Assembly: GCF_900078705.1 (NCBI RefSeq)
Contig: NZ_FKIF01000006.1
Location: 868,001 to 932,000 of the forward strand
Source of the DNA: Bordetella ansorpii
Lineage (GTDB): Bacteria > Pseudomonadota > Gammaproteobacteria > Burkholderiales > Burkholderiaceae_B
DNA length: 64,000 nt
Reading direction: 5' to 3'
The notes under the pieces were generated by a model that worked only from the letters and a program-made list of their open reading frames with translations, did not search any database and was not told the DNA's origin. Numbering within the stretch: the first letter of the stretch is position 1; each line of letters begins with the position of its first letter. Below are positions 18,476 to 27,566 of the stretch, in pieces. Both the position numbers and the translations under genes were made by a program.

Positions 18476-19539
18476 ACGCCTCGCACATGCTGCAAAAGCC
18501 ACTGCACGGCGTCCGTGTGGTGGAGTTCGAAGGGATCGGGCCGGGCCCGCTGGCCGCCATGATGCTGACCGACATGGGTGCCGAGGTGATTGCGCTGACA
18601 CGGGCCGAGCAGGCCGCCGGGGCGCAGCCGCTGGGCGGGGCGGCGGCCAACCCGCTGCACCGGGGCAAGACGGTCGAGATCACCGACCTGAAGTCGCCCG
18701 GCGGCAAGGCGCGCGCCCTGGATCTGATCGGCCAGTCCGACGTTCTGATCGAAGGCTTTCGCCCCGGCGTGATGGAACGGCTGGGGTTCGGCCCCGCCGA
18801 ATGCGCGGCGCGCAACCCCAAGCTGGTCTATGGCCGGATGACGGGCTGGGGCCAGGACGGCCCGCTCTCCCGGGCCGCTGGCCACGACCTGAACTACGTG
18901 GCGCTGACGGGCCTGCTGTCGCTGTCGGCCCGCAAGGGGCAGATGCCCATCGTGCCGCCCTCGGTGCTCGGGGACGCGGCCGGGGCGCTGGGCATGGCCT
19001 TCGGTGTCGCCTGCGCGCTGGTCGATGCGCGCGGTAACGGTAGGGGCAGTGGCCGCGGCCGGGTCGTGGATGCCGCCATCATCGACATCGTGGCCATGAT
19101 GGGCACGCTGGTGCATTGGATTCGCGCCAATGGGCAGATCGACGGCACGAAGCCGAGCCCGTTTCACGATTCGCCGTTCTATGACGTGTACGCCTGTGCC
19201 GACGGCGGCTTCATCAGCCTCGCGGTGGTGGAGCCCGCGTTCCACGCACTGCTGCTGTCGAAGCTGGGCCTGACGGACGTGAACCCTGCCGACCAGTACG
19301 ACACGACGACGTGGCCAGCGCTGAAGGAGCGCATTGCGGCCCTCATCCGCAGCCAACCCAGGGCGCACTGGTGCGCGTTGCTCGAAGGCAGCGACGCCTG
19401 CTTCGCGCCCGTGCTCAGCCTGGCCGAGGCGGCGCGGCATCCGCACAACGCGGCACGGGGTATCTACCAGACCACCCCCTCCGGCGCCATCGAGGCGGCC
19501 CCGGCCCCACGGTTCCAGGCACTCAACGCAACCACATAG
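18472..19539 (+). CDS. alpha-methylacyl-CoA racemase-like CoA-transferase-family III protein
   Basis: 355 residues from the GTG at 18472 (GTGA overlap with the dehydrogenase stop); an ATG follows at 18487. The N-terminus GVRVVEFEGIGPGPLAAMML matches AMACR/MCR rather than formyl- or carnitine CoA-transferases. Residues at the MCR catalytic positions are present: His138 (AGHDLNYVALTG), Asp168 (VLGDAAGA) and Glu254 (VVEPAFHAL), with spacings of 30 and 86 that mirror His126, Asp156 and Glu241 of the mycobacterial enzyme. The role inferred is epimerisation of (R)-2-methylacyl-CoA to the (S)-form accepted by acyl-CoA dehydrogenases. Confidence 0.88.
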   Translation: MNASHMLQKPLHGVRVVEFEGIGPGPLAAMMLTDMGAEVIALTRAEQAAGAQPLGGAAANPLHRGKTVEITDLKSPGGKARALDLIGQSDVLIEGFRPGVMERLGFGPAECAARNPKLVYGRMTGWGQDGPLSRAAGHDLNYVALTGLLSLSARKGQMPIVPPSVLGDAAGALGMAFGVACALVDARGNGRGSGRGRVVDAAIIDIVAMMGTLVHWIRANGQIDGTKPSPFHDSPFYDVYACADGGFISLAVVEPAFHALLLSKLGLTDVNPADQYDTTTWPALKERIAALIRSQPRAHWCALLEGSDACFAPVLSLAEAARHPHNAARGIYQTTPSGAIEAAPAPRFQALNATT

Positions 19540-19550
19540 GAGACCAGAGA

Positions 19551-21218
19551 ATGACCAACACCACCAAGATCGTGCGCGGCTGCCCGTCTACCTCGGGCAA
19601 CGACCGCCAGCTCAACACCACGACGCTCATCCGGCACGCCGCGCGCACCCACGGAGACCAGGAGATCGTCTACCGCACGCCCGATGGCGGCTGGGACCGC
19701 TACACCTATGCCGACTGCTACGCGCGCGTCTGCCGCAGCGCCAATGCGCTGCGCGCGCTCGGTGTCGAACCTGGCGACCGGGTCGGCATCCTGGACTGGA
19801 ACAGCCGACGCCATTTCGAGCTGTACTGGTCCATCCCTGGCCTGGGCGCGGTCATGCTGCAGATGAACCTGCGCCTGGGCGCCGAAGACCTGGGCTACGT
19901 GGTCGGCCACAGCCAAGTGTCCTACGTATGCGTGGACGAATCATTGCTGCCCATCGCCGAATCCGTCGCGGCGAATTCGCCCCAGATCAAGGGCTGGATC
20001 GTCATGACCGACAAGCCGCTGGACCAGATTAAGACCACGCTGAAACCGCTGCTGCACTACGAAGACCTGCTGGCCGCCGCCGACCCCAAGATCGACTGGC
20101 CCGAGATCGACGAAACCTCGGCCTACAGCGCCTGCTACACCACCGGCACCACGGGCAAGCCCAAGGGCGTGTACTACTCGCACCGCTGCATCTACCTGCA
20201 CTCCACGGGCATGGCCACCAATCTGGGCATGACGCTGAGCGACTGCGTGATGCTCATCACGCCCATGTTCCACGGGCAATGCTGGGGCCTGCCGCAGGCC
20301 GCCACGCTGCTGGGCGACAAGATCGTGCTGCCGGGCCGCTATGTCGCCGAGGACACCAAGCCCCTGGTTGACGCCATGATCGCCGAGGGCGTGACGGTCG
20401 CCAACGGCGCACCGGCCATCTTTCAGCCCATGCTGCAGTACATCGAAACGATGCCGGTCAAGCCGGACTTCAGCAGCATGCGCATGCTGTCCGGCGCCTC
20501 CGAGCCGCCGCTGTCGATGATGATCGGTTTCTACAAACTCACCGGTGCCGAGGTGGTCCACGGCTACGGTGCCACCGAAGCCACGACGCTGGTGACCATG
20601 AACCGCCTCAAGTCCACGCTCAAGAAGCGCCTGACCGAGGAAGAGCGCTGGAACCTCAAGCGCAAGCAGGGTCTGGTGCTGACCGGGGTGGACATCCGCA
20701 TCCTCGATGCCGATGACAAGGACTTGCCGCATGACGGAAAGTCGGCGGGCGAGATTTGCGTGCGCGGCCCCTGGATCACGGCCAGCTACCACGACATGCC
20801 CGATTCCGCAGACCGCTTCCTGGAGGGTGGCTGGTGGCGCTCGGGCGATGTCGGCACGGTGGACGAGAACGGCTACCTCAAGGTCACCGACCGCATCAAG
20901 GACGTGATCAAGAGCGGCGGCGAATGGATTTCTTCCATCGACATGGAAAACCTGCTCATGGGCCACCCCGCCGTGCGCGACGCCGCCGTGGTCGGCGTTC
21001 CGCATCCGAAGTGGCAGGAGCGGCCGCTGGCCCTGGTGGTGCTCAAGCCCGGCCAGCAGGCGACCCAGGAACAACTGAAGGAGCACCTGGGCAGCGCCTT
21101 CGCCAAGTGGCAGTGGCCGGATCAGGTTCTGTTCGTCGAGGCCATCCCCAAGACCAGCGTCGGCAAGCTCGACAAGAAGCGCATACGCGTCGAGCAGGCA
21201 GACCGCTATTCCGCCTGA
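19551..21218 (+). CDS. acyl-CoA synthetase (AMP-forming)
   Basis: A 555-residue adenylate-forming ligase that makes acyl-CoA from acid, ATP and CoA. The start is MTNTTKIVRGCPSTSGNDRQ at 19551; an AGGAG lies about 10 nt upstream. Core motifs: YTTGTTGKPKGVYYSH (P-loop), HGYGATEATTLVTMN, WRSGDVGTVDENGYLKVTDR, IKDVIKSGGEWISSIDMENL and the C-terminal catalytic Lys in PKTSVGKLDKKRIR. It resembles medium/long-chain fatty-acyl ligases. Position between the racemase and thiolase genes indicates activation of the substrate acid. Confidence 0.94.
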   Translation: MTNTTKIVRGCPSTSGNDRQLNTTTLIRHAARTHGDQEIVYRTPDGGWDRYTYADCYARVCRSANALRALGVEPGDRVGILDWNSRRHFELYWSIPGLGAVMLQMNLRLGAEDLGYVVGHSQVSYVCVDESLLPIAESVAANSPQIKGWIVMTDKPLDQIKTTLKPLLHYEDLLAAADPKIDWPEIDETSAYSACYTTGTTGKPKGVYYSHRCIYLHSTGMATNLGMTLSDCVMLITPMFHGQCWGLPQAATLLGDKIVLPGRYVAEDTKPLVDAMIAEGVTVANGAPAIFQPMLQYIETMPVKPDFSSMRMLSGASEPPLSMMIGFYKLTGAEVVHGYGATEATTLVTMNRLKSTLKKRLTEEERWNLKRKQGLVLTGVDIRILDADDKDLPHDGKSAGEICVRGPWITASYHDMPDSADRFLEGGWWRSGDVGTVDENGYLKVTDRIKDVIKSGGEWISSIDMENLLMGHPAVRDAAVVGVPHPKWQERPLALVVLKPGQQATQEQLKEHLGSAFAKWQWPDQVLFVEAIPKTSVGKLDKKRIRVEQADRYSA

Positions 21219-21261
21219 CACCCGCTTTGCATGACCCCCAGTTTCTTACCAGGAGAACCAC

Positions 21262-22443
21262 ATGAATGACCATGAACCCGTGATCGTCGGCGCGCTGCGC
21301 ACCCCCGTGGGCAAGCGCGGCGGGCGCCTGCAAAAATGGCACCCCGTCGATCTGATGGCCGAGACGCTGCGCCAGCTGGTCGAACAGTCCGGCGTCAACC
21401 CCTCCGATCTGGACGACGTGATCGTCGGCTGTGTGCTGCAGTGGGACCAGCAGCATGGCAACCTGGCCCGCCATGCCGTGCTGGCGGCGGGGCTGCCCGA
21501 ATCCGTCCCGGCTGTGACGGTGGACCGGCAATGCGGCTCCGGCCAGCAGGCGGTGAGTTTTGCCGTGCATGGCATCCAGGCGGGGGCCTACCAGCTGGCC
21601 ATCGGCGGGGGGGTGGAGTCGATGTCGCAGGCGCCGCTGCCGCCGTCGTTCAAGCCCGGCGCGCCGCTGGGCGCGCAATACAGCCCGCGCGAACTGGCGC
21701 GCTACCAGGACAACCCGCTGATACCGCAAGGCGTTTCGTCGGAGTTGCTGAACTCGCGCTTCGGCCTGACCCGTGAAGTCCTGGATGCATCCGCCGTGCG
21801 CAGCCACAAGCGCGCCGCCGAGGCGATTCAGGCCGGTCGCATCAAGGATCAACTGGTGCATCTGACCGAGGACCCGGCCGACCCGAACAGCCCCGTCGTC
21901 GCCGCCGACGAGGGCGTGCGCGCCAACCCCGACCCCGAGAAGCTGGCCACGCTGAAAGCCGTGTTTGCCGCCAACGGCACCACCACCGCCGGCAACTCGT
22001 CGCAGATCAGCGACGGCGCCGCCGCACTGCTGATCGCCAGCCGTGCCTATGCCAAAAAGCATGGCCTCAAGCCGCGTGCGCGCTTCGTCAGCACCGCCGT
22101 GGCCGCCGCCGACCCGGTGATCCAGTTCACCGCCGTGCTCGACTCCACCCGCAAGGCATTGAAGGAATCGGGCCTGACCATCAACGACATCGACCTGTTC
22201 GAAGTCAACGAGGCTTTCGGCGGCGTGCCGCTGATGTTCCAGCAGGAATTCGGCATCCCGGACGACCGCCTGAATGTCAACGGCGGCTCGATGGCCATTG
22301 GCCATCCGCTGGGTTCCACCGGCGCGCGCATGCTCACCGACCTGCTGTACGAACTGGAGCGCCGGGGCGGCCGCTATGGCCTGCAAACCATCTGCGAGGC
22401 TTCGGGCACGGCCAACACCACCATCATCGAGCGGCTTGCATGA
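21262..22443 (+). CDS. acetyl-CoA acetyltransferase-type thiolase
   Basis: A 393-residue thiolase cleaving 3-ketoacyl-CoA. Nucleophile Cys91 is in VDRQCGSGQQAVSF, the NEAFGG segment contains the usual Asn, GHPLGSTGARML contains the catalytic His, and a second Cys is in QTICEASGTANTTIIERL. The usual Cys-x-Gly-Gly-Gly is changed to CEASG here, which is unusual. The stop overlaps the enoyl-CoA hydratase start (ATGA). With a 2-methyl substrate the products would be propionyl-CoA and a shortened acyl-CoA (inference). Confidence 0.93.
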   Translation: MNDHEPVIVGALRTPVGKRGGRLQKWHPVDLMAETLRQLVEQSGVNPSDLDDVIVGCVLQWDQQHGNLARHAVLAAGLPESVPAVTVDRQCGSGQQAVSFAVHGIQAGAYQLAIGGGVESMSQAPLPPSFKPGAPLGAQYSPRELARYQDNPLIPQGVSSELLNSRFGLTREVLDASAVRSHKRAAEAIQAGRIKDQLVHLTEDPADPNSPVVAADEGVRANPDPEKLATLKAVFAANGTTTAGNSSQISDGAAALLIASRAYAKKHGLKPRARFVSTAVAAADPVIQFTAVLDSTRKALKESGLTINDIDLFEVNEAFGGVPLMFQQEFGIPDDRLNVNGGSMAIGHPLGSTGARMLTDLLYELERRGGRYGLQTICEASGTANTTIIERLA

Positions 22444-23240
22444 GCGGGGCCACCATGAGCGAAGCCAGTGAAGTGCTCGTCAGCCGTGACGGCGCCGTCG
22501 TCACCCTGACCATCAACCGCCCGCGTGCGAAGAACAGCCTGAACCGCGCGGTGTTCGATGGCCTGTCCGCACAGCTTGCGCAACTGCGCGACGACGATGT
22601 CGTGCGGGTCGTCGTCATCACCGGCGCCGAGGGCGTGTTTTGCGCGGGCGCCGACATCACGGCCTTTGAAGTGCTGCGCGCCGCGCCGCTGCTGGGCGAC
22701 CGCTCGGCGACCGGCTGGGACTTCTTTGCGGCGCTGGGGCGCTTCCCCAAGCCCGTCATCGCGGCGGTGGAAAAGGTCGCGCTGGGCGGCGGCACGGAAC
22801 TGGCGCTGGCCTGCGACATCGTGATCGCGGGCGAGTCCGCCAAGTTCGGCGTGCCGGAAGTCAAGCTGGGCGCCATCCCCGGTGCGGGCGGCACCCAGCG
22901 CTTGATTCATGCCATCGGCAAGTCCAAAGCCATGGCGCTGTTGCTGACCGGCGATTTCATGGATGCCCGCAAGGCTTGCGACGTCGGCATCGTCGCCGAA
23001 GTGACGGCGGACGGCCAGGCCCTGCCGACGGCGTTGGCGATGGCCAGCCGGATTGCGGCCAATTCGCCGCTGGCCGTGGCGCTGGCCAAGGATGCGGCCC
23101 TGGCCAGCTTTGAAACCCCGCTCGCGCAGGGCCTGGAGCATGAGAAGCGCAATTTCGTTGTCGCTTTGCGTTCGGCCGACAACCTGGAAGGGCAAGCGGC
23201 ATTCCTGGGCAAGCGCACCCCCAAATTCACCGGCCAATAA
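22440..23240 (+). CDS. enoyl-CoA hydratase/isomerase family protein
   Basis: 266-residue crotonase-fold protein. The CoA-binding signature is VFCAGADITAFEVL and the oxyanion-hole region is VEKVALGGGTELALACDIVI, AKFGVPEVKLGAIPGAGGTQ. Both acidic residues usual for hydratases are in place (Glu in GGTELAL, and Glu in GVPEVKLG). A second ATG at 22455 could be the start. It follows the thiolase with a 4-bp overlap and provides the hydration step of beta-oxidation. Confidence 0.93.
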   Translation: MSGATMSEASEVLVSRDGAVVTLTINRPRAKNSLNRAVFDGLSAQLAQLRDDDVVRVVVITGAEGVFCAGADITAFEVLRAAPLLGDRSATGWDFFAALGRFPKPVIAAVEKVALGGGTELALACDIVIAGESAKFGVPEVKLGAIPGAGGTQRLIHAIGKSKAMALLLTGDFMDARKACDVGIVAEVTADGQALPTALAMASRIAANSPLAVALAKDAALASFETPLAQGLEHEKRNFVVALRSADNLEGQAAFLGKRTPKFTGQ

Positions 23241-23269
23241 CGCCTGTCTGTCATCTTCAAGGAAAAACC

Positions 23270-24052
23270 ATGCAACTCAATTCCGGCATTTCTGCCGTCA
23301 TCACCGGGGGGGCTTCCGGCCTGGGGGCCGCCACGGCCCGGCGTTTGGCCAGCCATGGCGTCAAGGTCGCCATCTTCGACATGAACGAAGCCGTCGGCCA
23401 GGCGTTGGCCAGCGAGCTTGGCGGCGTTTACTGCAACGTGGACGTAACGTCCGAGGAGCAGGTGGACGCAGCCTTCGCCAAGGCCCGCGCCGCGATCGGG
23501 CAGGAACGCGTTTTGGTCAACTGCGCCGGCACGGCCGACGCCGTCAAGACTGTCAGCCGCGATCGGAAAACGGGTGAGATCCGCCCGAGTGCGGTGGATC
23601 GCTTCAACCGCATCGTGCAGATCAACCTGGTGGGCACGTTCCGCTGCATTGCCAAATCGACGGCGGGCATGCTGGCGCTGGAACCGCTGGCCGACGGCGA
23701 CCGCGGCGTCGTGGTCAACACCGCTTCGGCCGCTGCGGTGGACGGCCAGGTCGGCCAGGCCAGCTATGCCGCCAGCAAGGCCGCCGTCATGGGCATGACC
23801 TTGCCGATCGCACGCGACCTGATGGACGAAGGCGTTCGCGTCAACACCATCCTGCCGGGGATCTTCGGCACCCCCTTGCTGCTGGCCCTGCCGGACAACG
23901 TCAAGCAAGCGCTGGCGGCCAGCGTGCCCTTTCCCAAGCGTTTGGGCGACCCCGATGAATTCGCGCAGGCCGTCGAGTTTCTGGTCACTTGCGGCTACAT
24001 GAACGCCGAGTCCATCCGCGTGGATGGGGCCCTCCGCATGGCGCCGCGCTGA
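23270..24052 (+). CDS. SDR-type 3-hydroxyacyl-CoA dehydrogenase (HSD10-like)
   Basis: 260-residue SDR. TGGASGLG binds NAD, LVNCAGTAD replaces NNAG, catalytic Ser is in NTASAAAVDGQVGQ and Tyr/Lys in YAASKAAVMG. The motif ILPGIFGTPLL and the C-terminal sequence match 2-methyl-3-hydroxyacyl-CoA dehydrogenases (HSD17B10 type). Beta-oxidation context and the adjacent hydratase and thiolase support this role. This family accepts 2-methyl-branched substrates, which fits the racemase-like gene upstream. Confidence 0.9.
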   Translation: MQLNSGISAVITGGASGLGAATARRLASHGVKVAIFDMNEAVGQALASELGGVYCNVDVTSEEQVDAAFAKARAAIGQERVLVNCAGTADAVKTVSRDRKTGEIRPSAVDRFNRIVQINLVGTFRCIAKSTAGMLALEPLADGDRGVVVNTASAAAVDGQVGQASYAASKAAVMGMTLPIARDLMDEGVRVNTILPGIFGTPLLLALPDNVKQALAASVPFPKRLGDPDEFAQAVEFLVTCGYMNAESIRVDGALRMAPR

Positions 24053-24199
24053 CGCCTTGAACCCTCGAAGAGCTGCGCATGATGTCGTCAACCCGAGAAA
24101 GCCGCGCGACGGGAGCCTGGAATGTCAGGGGGCCGGCCACGGGTGACTGCAAGTCATGGCGTGATGTCGATCCGCAGCTCGCCAGGAGCGTCATTCGCC

Positions 24200-24931
24200 A
24201 TGATTGACCTGCATTACGCACCGACACCCAACGGCTGGAAGATCTCCATCCTGCTTGAGGAACTCGGACTTCCCTATACGGTGACTCCGGTCAACATCCG
24301 CGCTGGCGAGCAATTCAAGCCGGAATTTCTGGCGATCAGCCCGAACAACCGCATTCCGGCCATAGTGGACCATGCGCCGCTCGACGGCGGCGGCCCGCTT
24401 TCGGTGTTCGAGACCGGCGCCATCCTGGTCTATCTGGCCCAGAAAACCAACCGCTTCCTGCCCACGGATCTGCGCGGCTTCACCCAAACCATGCAATGGG
24501 TGATGTGGCAGGTGAGCGGACTGGGGCCCATGCTCGGCCAGCATGGTCACTTTGCGCTGTATGCGCAGGAAAAGATCGCCTACGCGATCGAGCGTTACCG
24601 CGACGAAGCGGCGCGGCTGTATCGCGTGCTCGATACCCAGCTCGGCAAGACCGGCGCCTATGTCGCCGGCGCCGAGTACGGCATCGCCGACATCGCCTGC
24701 TTTCCCTGGGCCATGACCCACAAGGCGCAAGGCTTCACGCTCGACGATTTTCCCCACATCAAGCGCTGGTACGCCAGCGTGCGCGCCCGGCCGCAAGTGC
24801 AGGCGGGACTGGCGGTCGGCAAATTCGAGAAGGAGCCGCTGGACGACGAAGCAAGAAAGAACATGTTCGGCCAGAAGGCCAAGGAGATGGCACACCGCAT
24901 GTCGCCCAACAACCAGCGAGAAACACCATGA
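24200..24931 (+). CDS. glutathione S-transferase, YfcG/YghU-like
   Basis: 243 residues from MIDLHYAPTPNGWKISILLE; an AGGAG ribosome site lies upstream of 24200, while an open extension to 24122 is not convincing. The TPNGWK motif characterises Nu-class/Ure2p-like GSTs (YfcG, YghU), which bind two glutathiones and act as disulfide-bond reductases. The C-terminal all-helical domain is complete (VAGAEYGIADIACFPWAM). It overlaps the next gene by 4 bp. It could detoxify a reactive intermediate; its substrate is unknown. Confidence 0.9.
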   Translation: MIDLHYAPTPNGWKISILLEELGLPYTVTPVNIRAGEQFKPEFLAISPNNRIPAIVDHAPLDGGGPLSVFETGAILVYLAQKTNRFLPTDLRGFTQTMQWVMWQVSGLGPMLGQHGHFALYAQEKIAYAIERYRDEAARLYRVLDTQLGKTGAYVAGAEYGIADIACFPWAMTHKAQGFTLDDFPHIKRWYASVRARPQVQAGLAVGKFEKEPLDDEARKNMFGQKAKEMAHRMSPNNQRETP

Positions 24932-25536
24932 TCGAATTCTTCTTCGACTGCTCCAGCCCCTGGACCTATCTCGCCTTCCACAACATCCAGCCGCTCGCCG
25001 ACGAACTGGGCGTCGAGGTCACATGGCGGCCCATCCTGGTCGGCGGCATCTTCAACACGATCAATCCGACCGTCTACGCCTCGCGCGAGACGCCGGTGCC
25101 GCAGAAGGCCCGCTACCTGAAAAAGGATCTGGCAGATTGGGCCCGCTCGACGGGGCTTGCGATCAAGATGCCGCCGACGGTGTTTCCCGTCAACAGCGTG
25201 AAGGCGATGCGCGGCTGCGTCTGGCTCGGCAACGACATGGTGCCGTTTGCCCGCGCCATATTTGAAGCCTATTGGGGCGAGGACCAGGACATCTCGCAGG
25301 ATTCGGTGCTGACCCATGTGTGCCAGCGCATTGGCATCGATCCCGCCCCATTCTTTGCAGGCATCGGCGAGCAGGCGATCAAGGATCAGCTCAAGGCCAA
25401 CACCGATGAGGTGGTCGCGCGCGGCGGCTTTGGCTCGCCGACCATCTTTGTGGACAAGACCGACATGTATTTCGGCAACGACCGCATGCCGCTGATCCGC
25501 GAAGCCGTGCTGCGCCTGCAAGGGAAGACGGCCTGA
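24928..25536 (+). CDS. 2-hydroxychromene-2-carboxylate isomerase/DsbA-family protein
   Basis: 202-residue DsbA-fold protein. The N-terminal IEFFFDCSSPWTYLAFHNIQ has Ser-Pro in place of the Cys-x-x-Cys of oxidoreductases, as in HCCA isomerase and kappa-class GSTs, which use glutathione. The C-terminal ARGGFGSPTIFVDKTDMYFG has the family cis-Pro (GSPT). It is coupled to the GST gene by ATGA. The pair suggests a glutathione-dependent isomerisation or conjugation step next to beta-oxidation; no naphthalene-type genes are present, so an HCCA substrate is not implied. Confidence 0.88.
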   Translation: MIEFFFDCSSPWTYLAFHNIQPLADELGVEVTWRPILVGGIFNTINPTVYASRETPVPQKARYLKKDLADWARSTGLAIKMPPTVFPVNSVKAMRGCVWLGNDMVPFARAIFEAYWGEDQDISQDSVLTHVCQRIGIDPAPFFAGIGEQAIKDQLKANTDEVVARGGFGSPTIFVDKTDMYFGNDRMPLIREAVLRLQGKTA

Positions 25537-25591
25537 TACCGCAAGCAGGGTTCACCCATCCATTCATCTCACCACCACCACAGGAGACATC

Positions 25592-26782
25592 ATGCAAAAA
25601 AGACAATTCATCACCATGCTTTCCGGCGCCATGCTGACCGGCGTTTCTGGCCTGGTCCGCGCGCAGGGCGCAGGCACCCCGGGCGTGACGGATCGCGAGA
25701 TCAAGATCGGCTCGACCGGGCCGCTCAGCGGCCCGGCCGCAGGCTATGGCGTCGTCGGCAAGACCATGTCTGCATGGTTTGACCTGGTCAACGCCGAGGG
25801 CGGCGTGAATGGGCGCCAGCTCAAGCTGGTGCTGGCCGACGATGGCTACAGCCCGCCGAAAACCCTGGAGCAATCGCGCCGCCTGGTGGAGCGCGATCAG
25901 GTGGCTTTTCTCGCGGCGCAGATAGGCTCGTCCACTGGGCTGGCGTCGCGCAGCTATCTCAACAACGCCAAAGTACCGCAACTCTTCGTTTCGTCCGGCT
26001 CTGCCACGTGGCTGGATGATGCGGCTAAGTTCCCCTGGAGCATGGGCTGGCTGCCCCTGTACACCGACGAAGGGCGCATCCTGGCCAGGCACATCCTGCA
26101 GACGCGGCCCAACGCGAAGATCGCCATGTTCTACCAGAACGACGACGCCGGCAAGGATGTGCTGCGTGGCGTGAAGGAGGTTCTGGCTGCCGCCGGGAAG
26201 AAGCTCATCAGCGAAGAGTCGCATGAAGTGTCGGATCCGACGGTGGACTCGCAGATCGTCTCCATGCATGCCTCGGGCGCGGACGTGCTGGTGGCGTGGG
26301 GTTCGCCCAAAGCCACCCTCCAGTCGCTGCGCAAGACCCACGACATCGGCTGGCGCCCGGCCATCTACATCAACCCGAGCGCATCTTCGGTGCCCGCGGT
26401 GCTGACTCCGGTGGGGCTGGACAAGGTCAAGGGCATCATGAGCGCCGCGTTCCTCAAGGATCCGAGCGATCCGACCTGGAAGGACGACCCTGGTGTCCTG
26501 GCCTGGCATGCCTTCATGGACAAATACAACAAAGGCGCGGCCAAGGAGTACCTCACCGTGCTCGGTGCCTGCCTTGGGCAAGTGACAGTGCAGTTGCTCA
26601 AGCAGTGCGGCAACGACCTCTCGCGCGAGAACATCATGCGGCAGTCGCGCCGCCTGGACATGGATTTGCCCATGATGCTGCCGGGCCTGCGTGTCAAGAC
26701 CAGCGACGCCCGCCCTCACCCGATACCGGACATGCGCATCCAGCAGTTCGACGGCACGAGCTGGAAGGTGATGCCGTCCTGA
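25592..26782 (+). CDS. branched-chain-type ABC transporter substrate-binding protein
   Basis: A 396-residue periplasmic binding protein (type 1, LivK-like). Signal peptide MQKRQFITMLSGAMLTGVSG ends near VRAQG. The ligand-binding core starts REIKIGSTGPLSGPAAGYGV and includes YQNDDAGKDVLRGVKEVLAA, typical of this class. ABC transporters of this type near CoA ligases often import aromatic or aliphatic acids rather than amino acids. It is followed by the four other transporter genes, completing one importer. Confidence 0.93.
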   Translation: MQKRQFITMLSGAMLTGVSGLVRAQGAGTPGVTDREIKIGSTGPLSGPAAGYGVVGKTMSAWFDLVNAEGGVNGRQLKLVLADDGYSPPKTLEQSRRLVERDQVAFLAAQIGSSTGLASRSYLNNAKVPQLFVSSGSATWLDDAAKFPWSMGWLPLYTDEGRILARHILQTRPNAKIAMFYQNDDAGKDVLRGVKEVLAAAGKKLISEESHEVSDPTVDSQIVSMHASGADVLVAWGSPKATLQSLRKTHDIGWRPAIYINPSASSVPAVLTPVGLDKVKGIMSAAFLKDPSDPTWKDDPGVLAWHAFMDKYNKGAAKEYLTVLGACLGQVTVQLLKQCGNDLSRENIMRQSRRLDMDLPMMLPGLRVKTSDARPHPIPDMRIQQFDGTSWKVMPS

Positions 26783-26798
26783 CGGGGCGAGCGCAGCG

Positions 26799-27566
26799 AT
26801 GGAACCCATTCTTTCCGTACGCGACCTGACGATCCGCTTCGGCGGTGTCGTCGCGCTGGACGCCTTCTCGATGGACGTGCCCGAGGGCTGCATCTTCGGC
26901 CTGATCGGGCCGAACGGCGCTGGCAAGACGACCTGCTTCAACTGCATCAGCGGCCTGTACCGGCCCACCCACGGCAGCGTGCGCTTCGGCCAGGCCGAGT
27001 TGACGCGCCTGCCGCGCCACGGCGTGGCACGGCTGGGTCTGAGCCGCACCTTCCAGAACGTGGCGCTCTACCCCTCGCTCACGGTGCGCGAAAACGTGAT
27101 GGTGGGTGCGCACGCGCGGCTGCCGGTGTCGATGCTGGGTGCCGCGCTGCGCTCGCGCGCCGTCCGTGCCGCCGAGGAAGAAATCGCGCACTCGGCTGAC
27201 GCGGCCCTGGCCACGCTGCGGCTGTCCGACTATGCCGACCGGGGCGTGGCGGAACTGCCGGTGGGCATCCAGCACCGCGTGGAAATCGCGCGGGCGCTGG
27301 TGACGCGGCCCAAGCTGCTGCTGCTTGACGAACCCGCCGCTGGCCTCACCGCTGGCGAGGTCGATGAACTGCGCGACGTGCTGCTGCGCCTGCACGAGGA
27401 ATTGAAGCTGACCATGGTGATCGTGGAGCACAACATGCGCTTCGTGATGAAGACCTGCTCCGACCTCGCGGTACTGAGCTTTGGCCGCAAGCTCGCCCAG
27501 GGCTCGCCCGAGGAAGTGGCCAACAACGACGCCGTGCTCGATGCCTATCTGGGAGGTGTGCTGTGA
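26799..27566 (+). CDS. ABC transporter ATPase, LivG type
   Basis: 255 residues. Walker A GPNGAGKTT lies near residues 37-45, the signature region is ELPVGIQHRVEIARALVTRP (PVGIQ in place of the common SYGQQ), Walker B is LLLLDEPAAGL and the switch His is in MVIVEHNMRFVM. It shows the LivG N-terminus with a long insert (YPSLTVRENVMVGAHARLPV). It starts 16 bp after the binding protein and overlaps the next ATPase by 4 bp (GTGA). Confidence 0.93.
   Translation: MEPILSVRDLTIRFGGVVALDAFSMDVPEGCIFGLIGPNGAGKTTCFNCISGLYRPTHGSVRFGQAELTRLPRHGVARLGLSRTFQNVALYPSLTVRENVMVGAHARLPVSMLGAALRSRAVRAAEEEIAHSADAALATLRLSDYADRGVAELPVGIQHRVEIARALVTRPKLLLLDEPAAGLTAGEVDELRDVLLRLHEELKLTMVIVEHNMRFVMKTCSDLAVLSFGRKLAQGSPEEVANNDAVLDAYLGGVL

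Noticed and set aside
24496-24927. Upstream extension of the DsbA-like gene
   Set aside because: It overlaps the GST gene in another frame; the ATG at 24928 gives the conserved N-terminus with SSPW.
24928-25536. True 2-hydroxychromene-2-carboxylate isomerase of naphthalene degradation
   Set aside because: No dioxygenase or other naphthalene genes are nearby; only the family can be stated.
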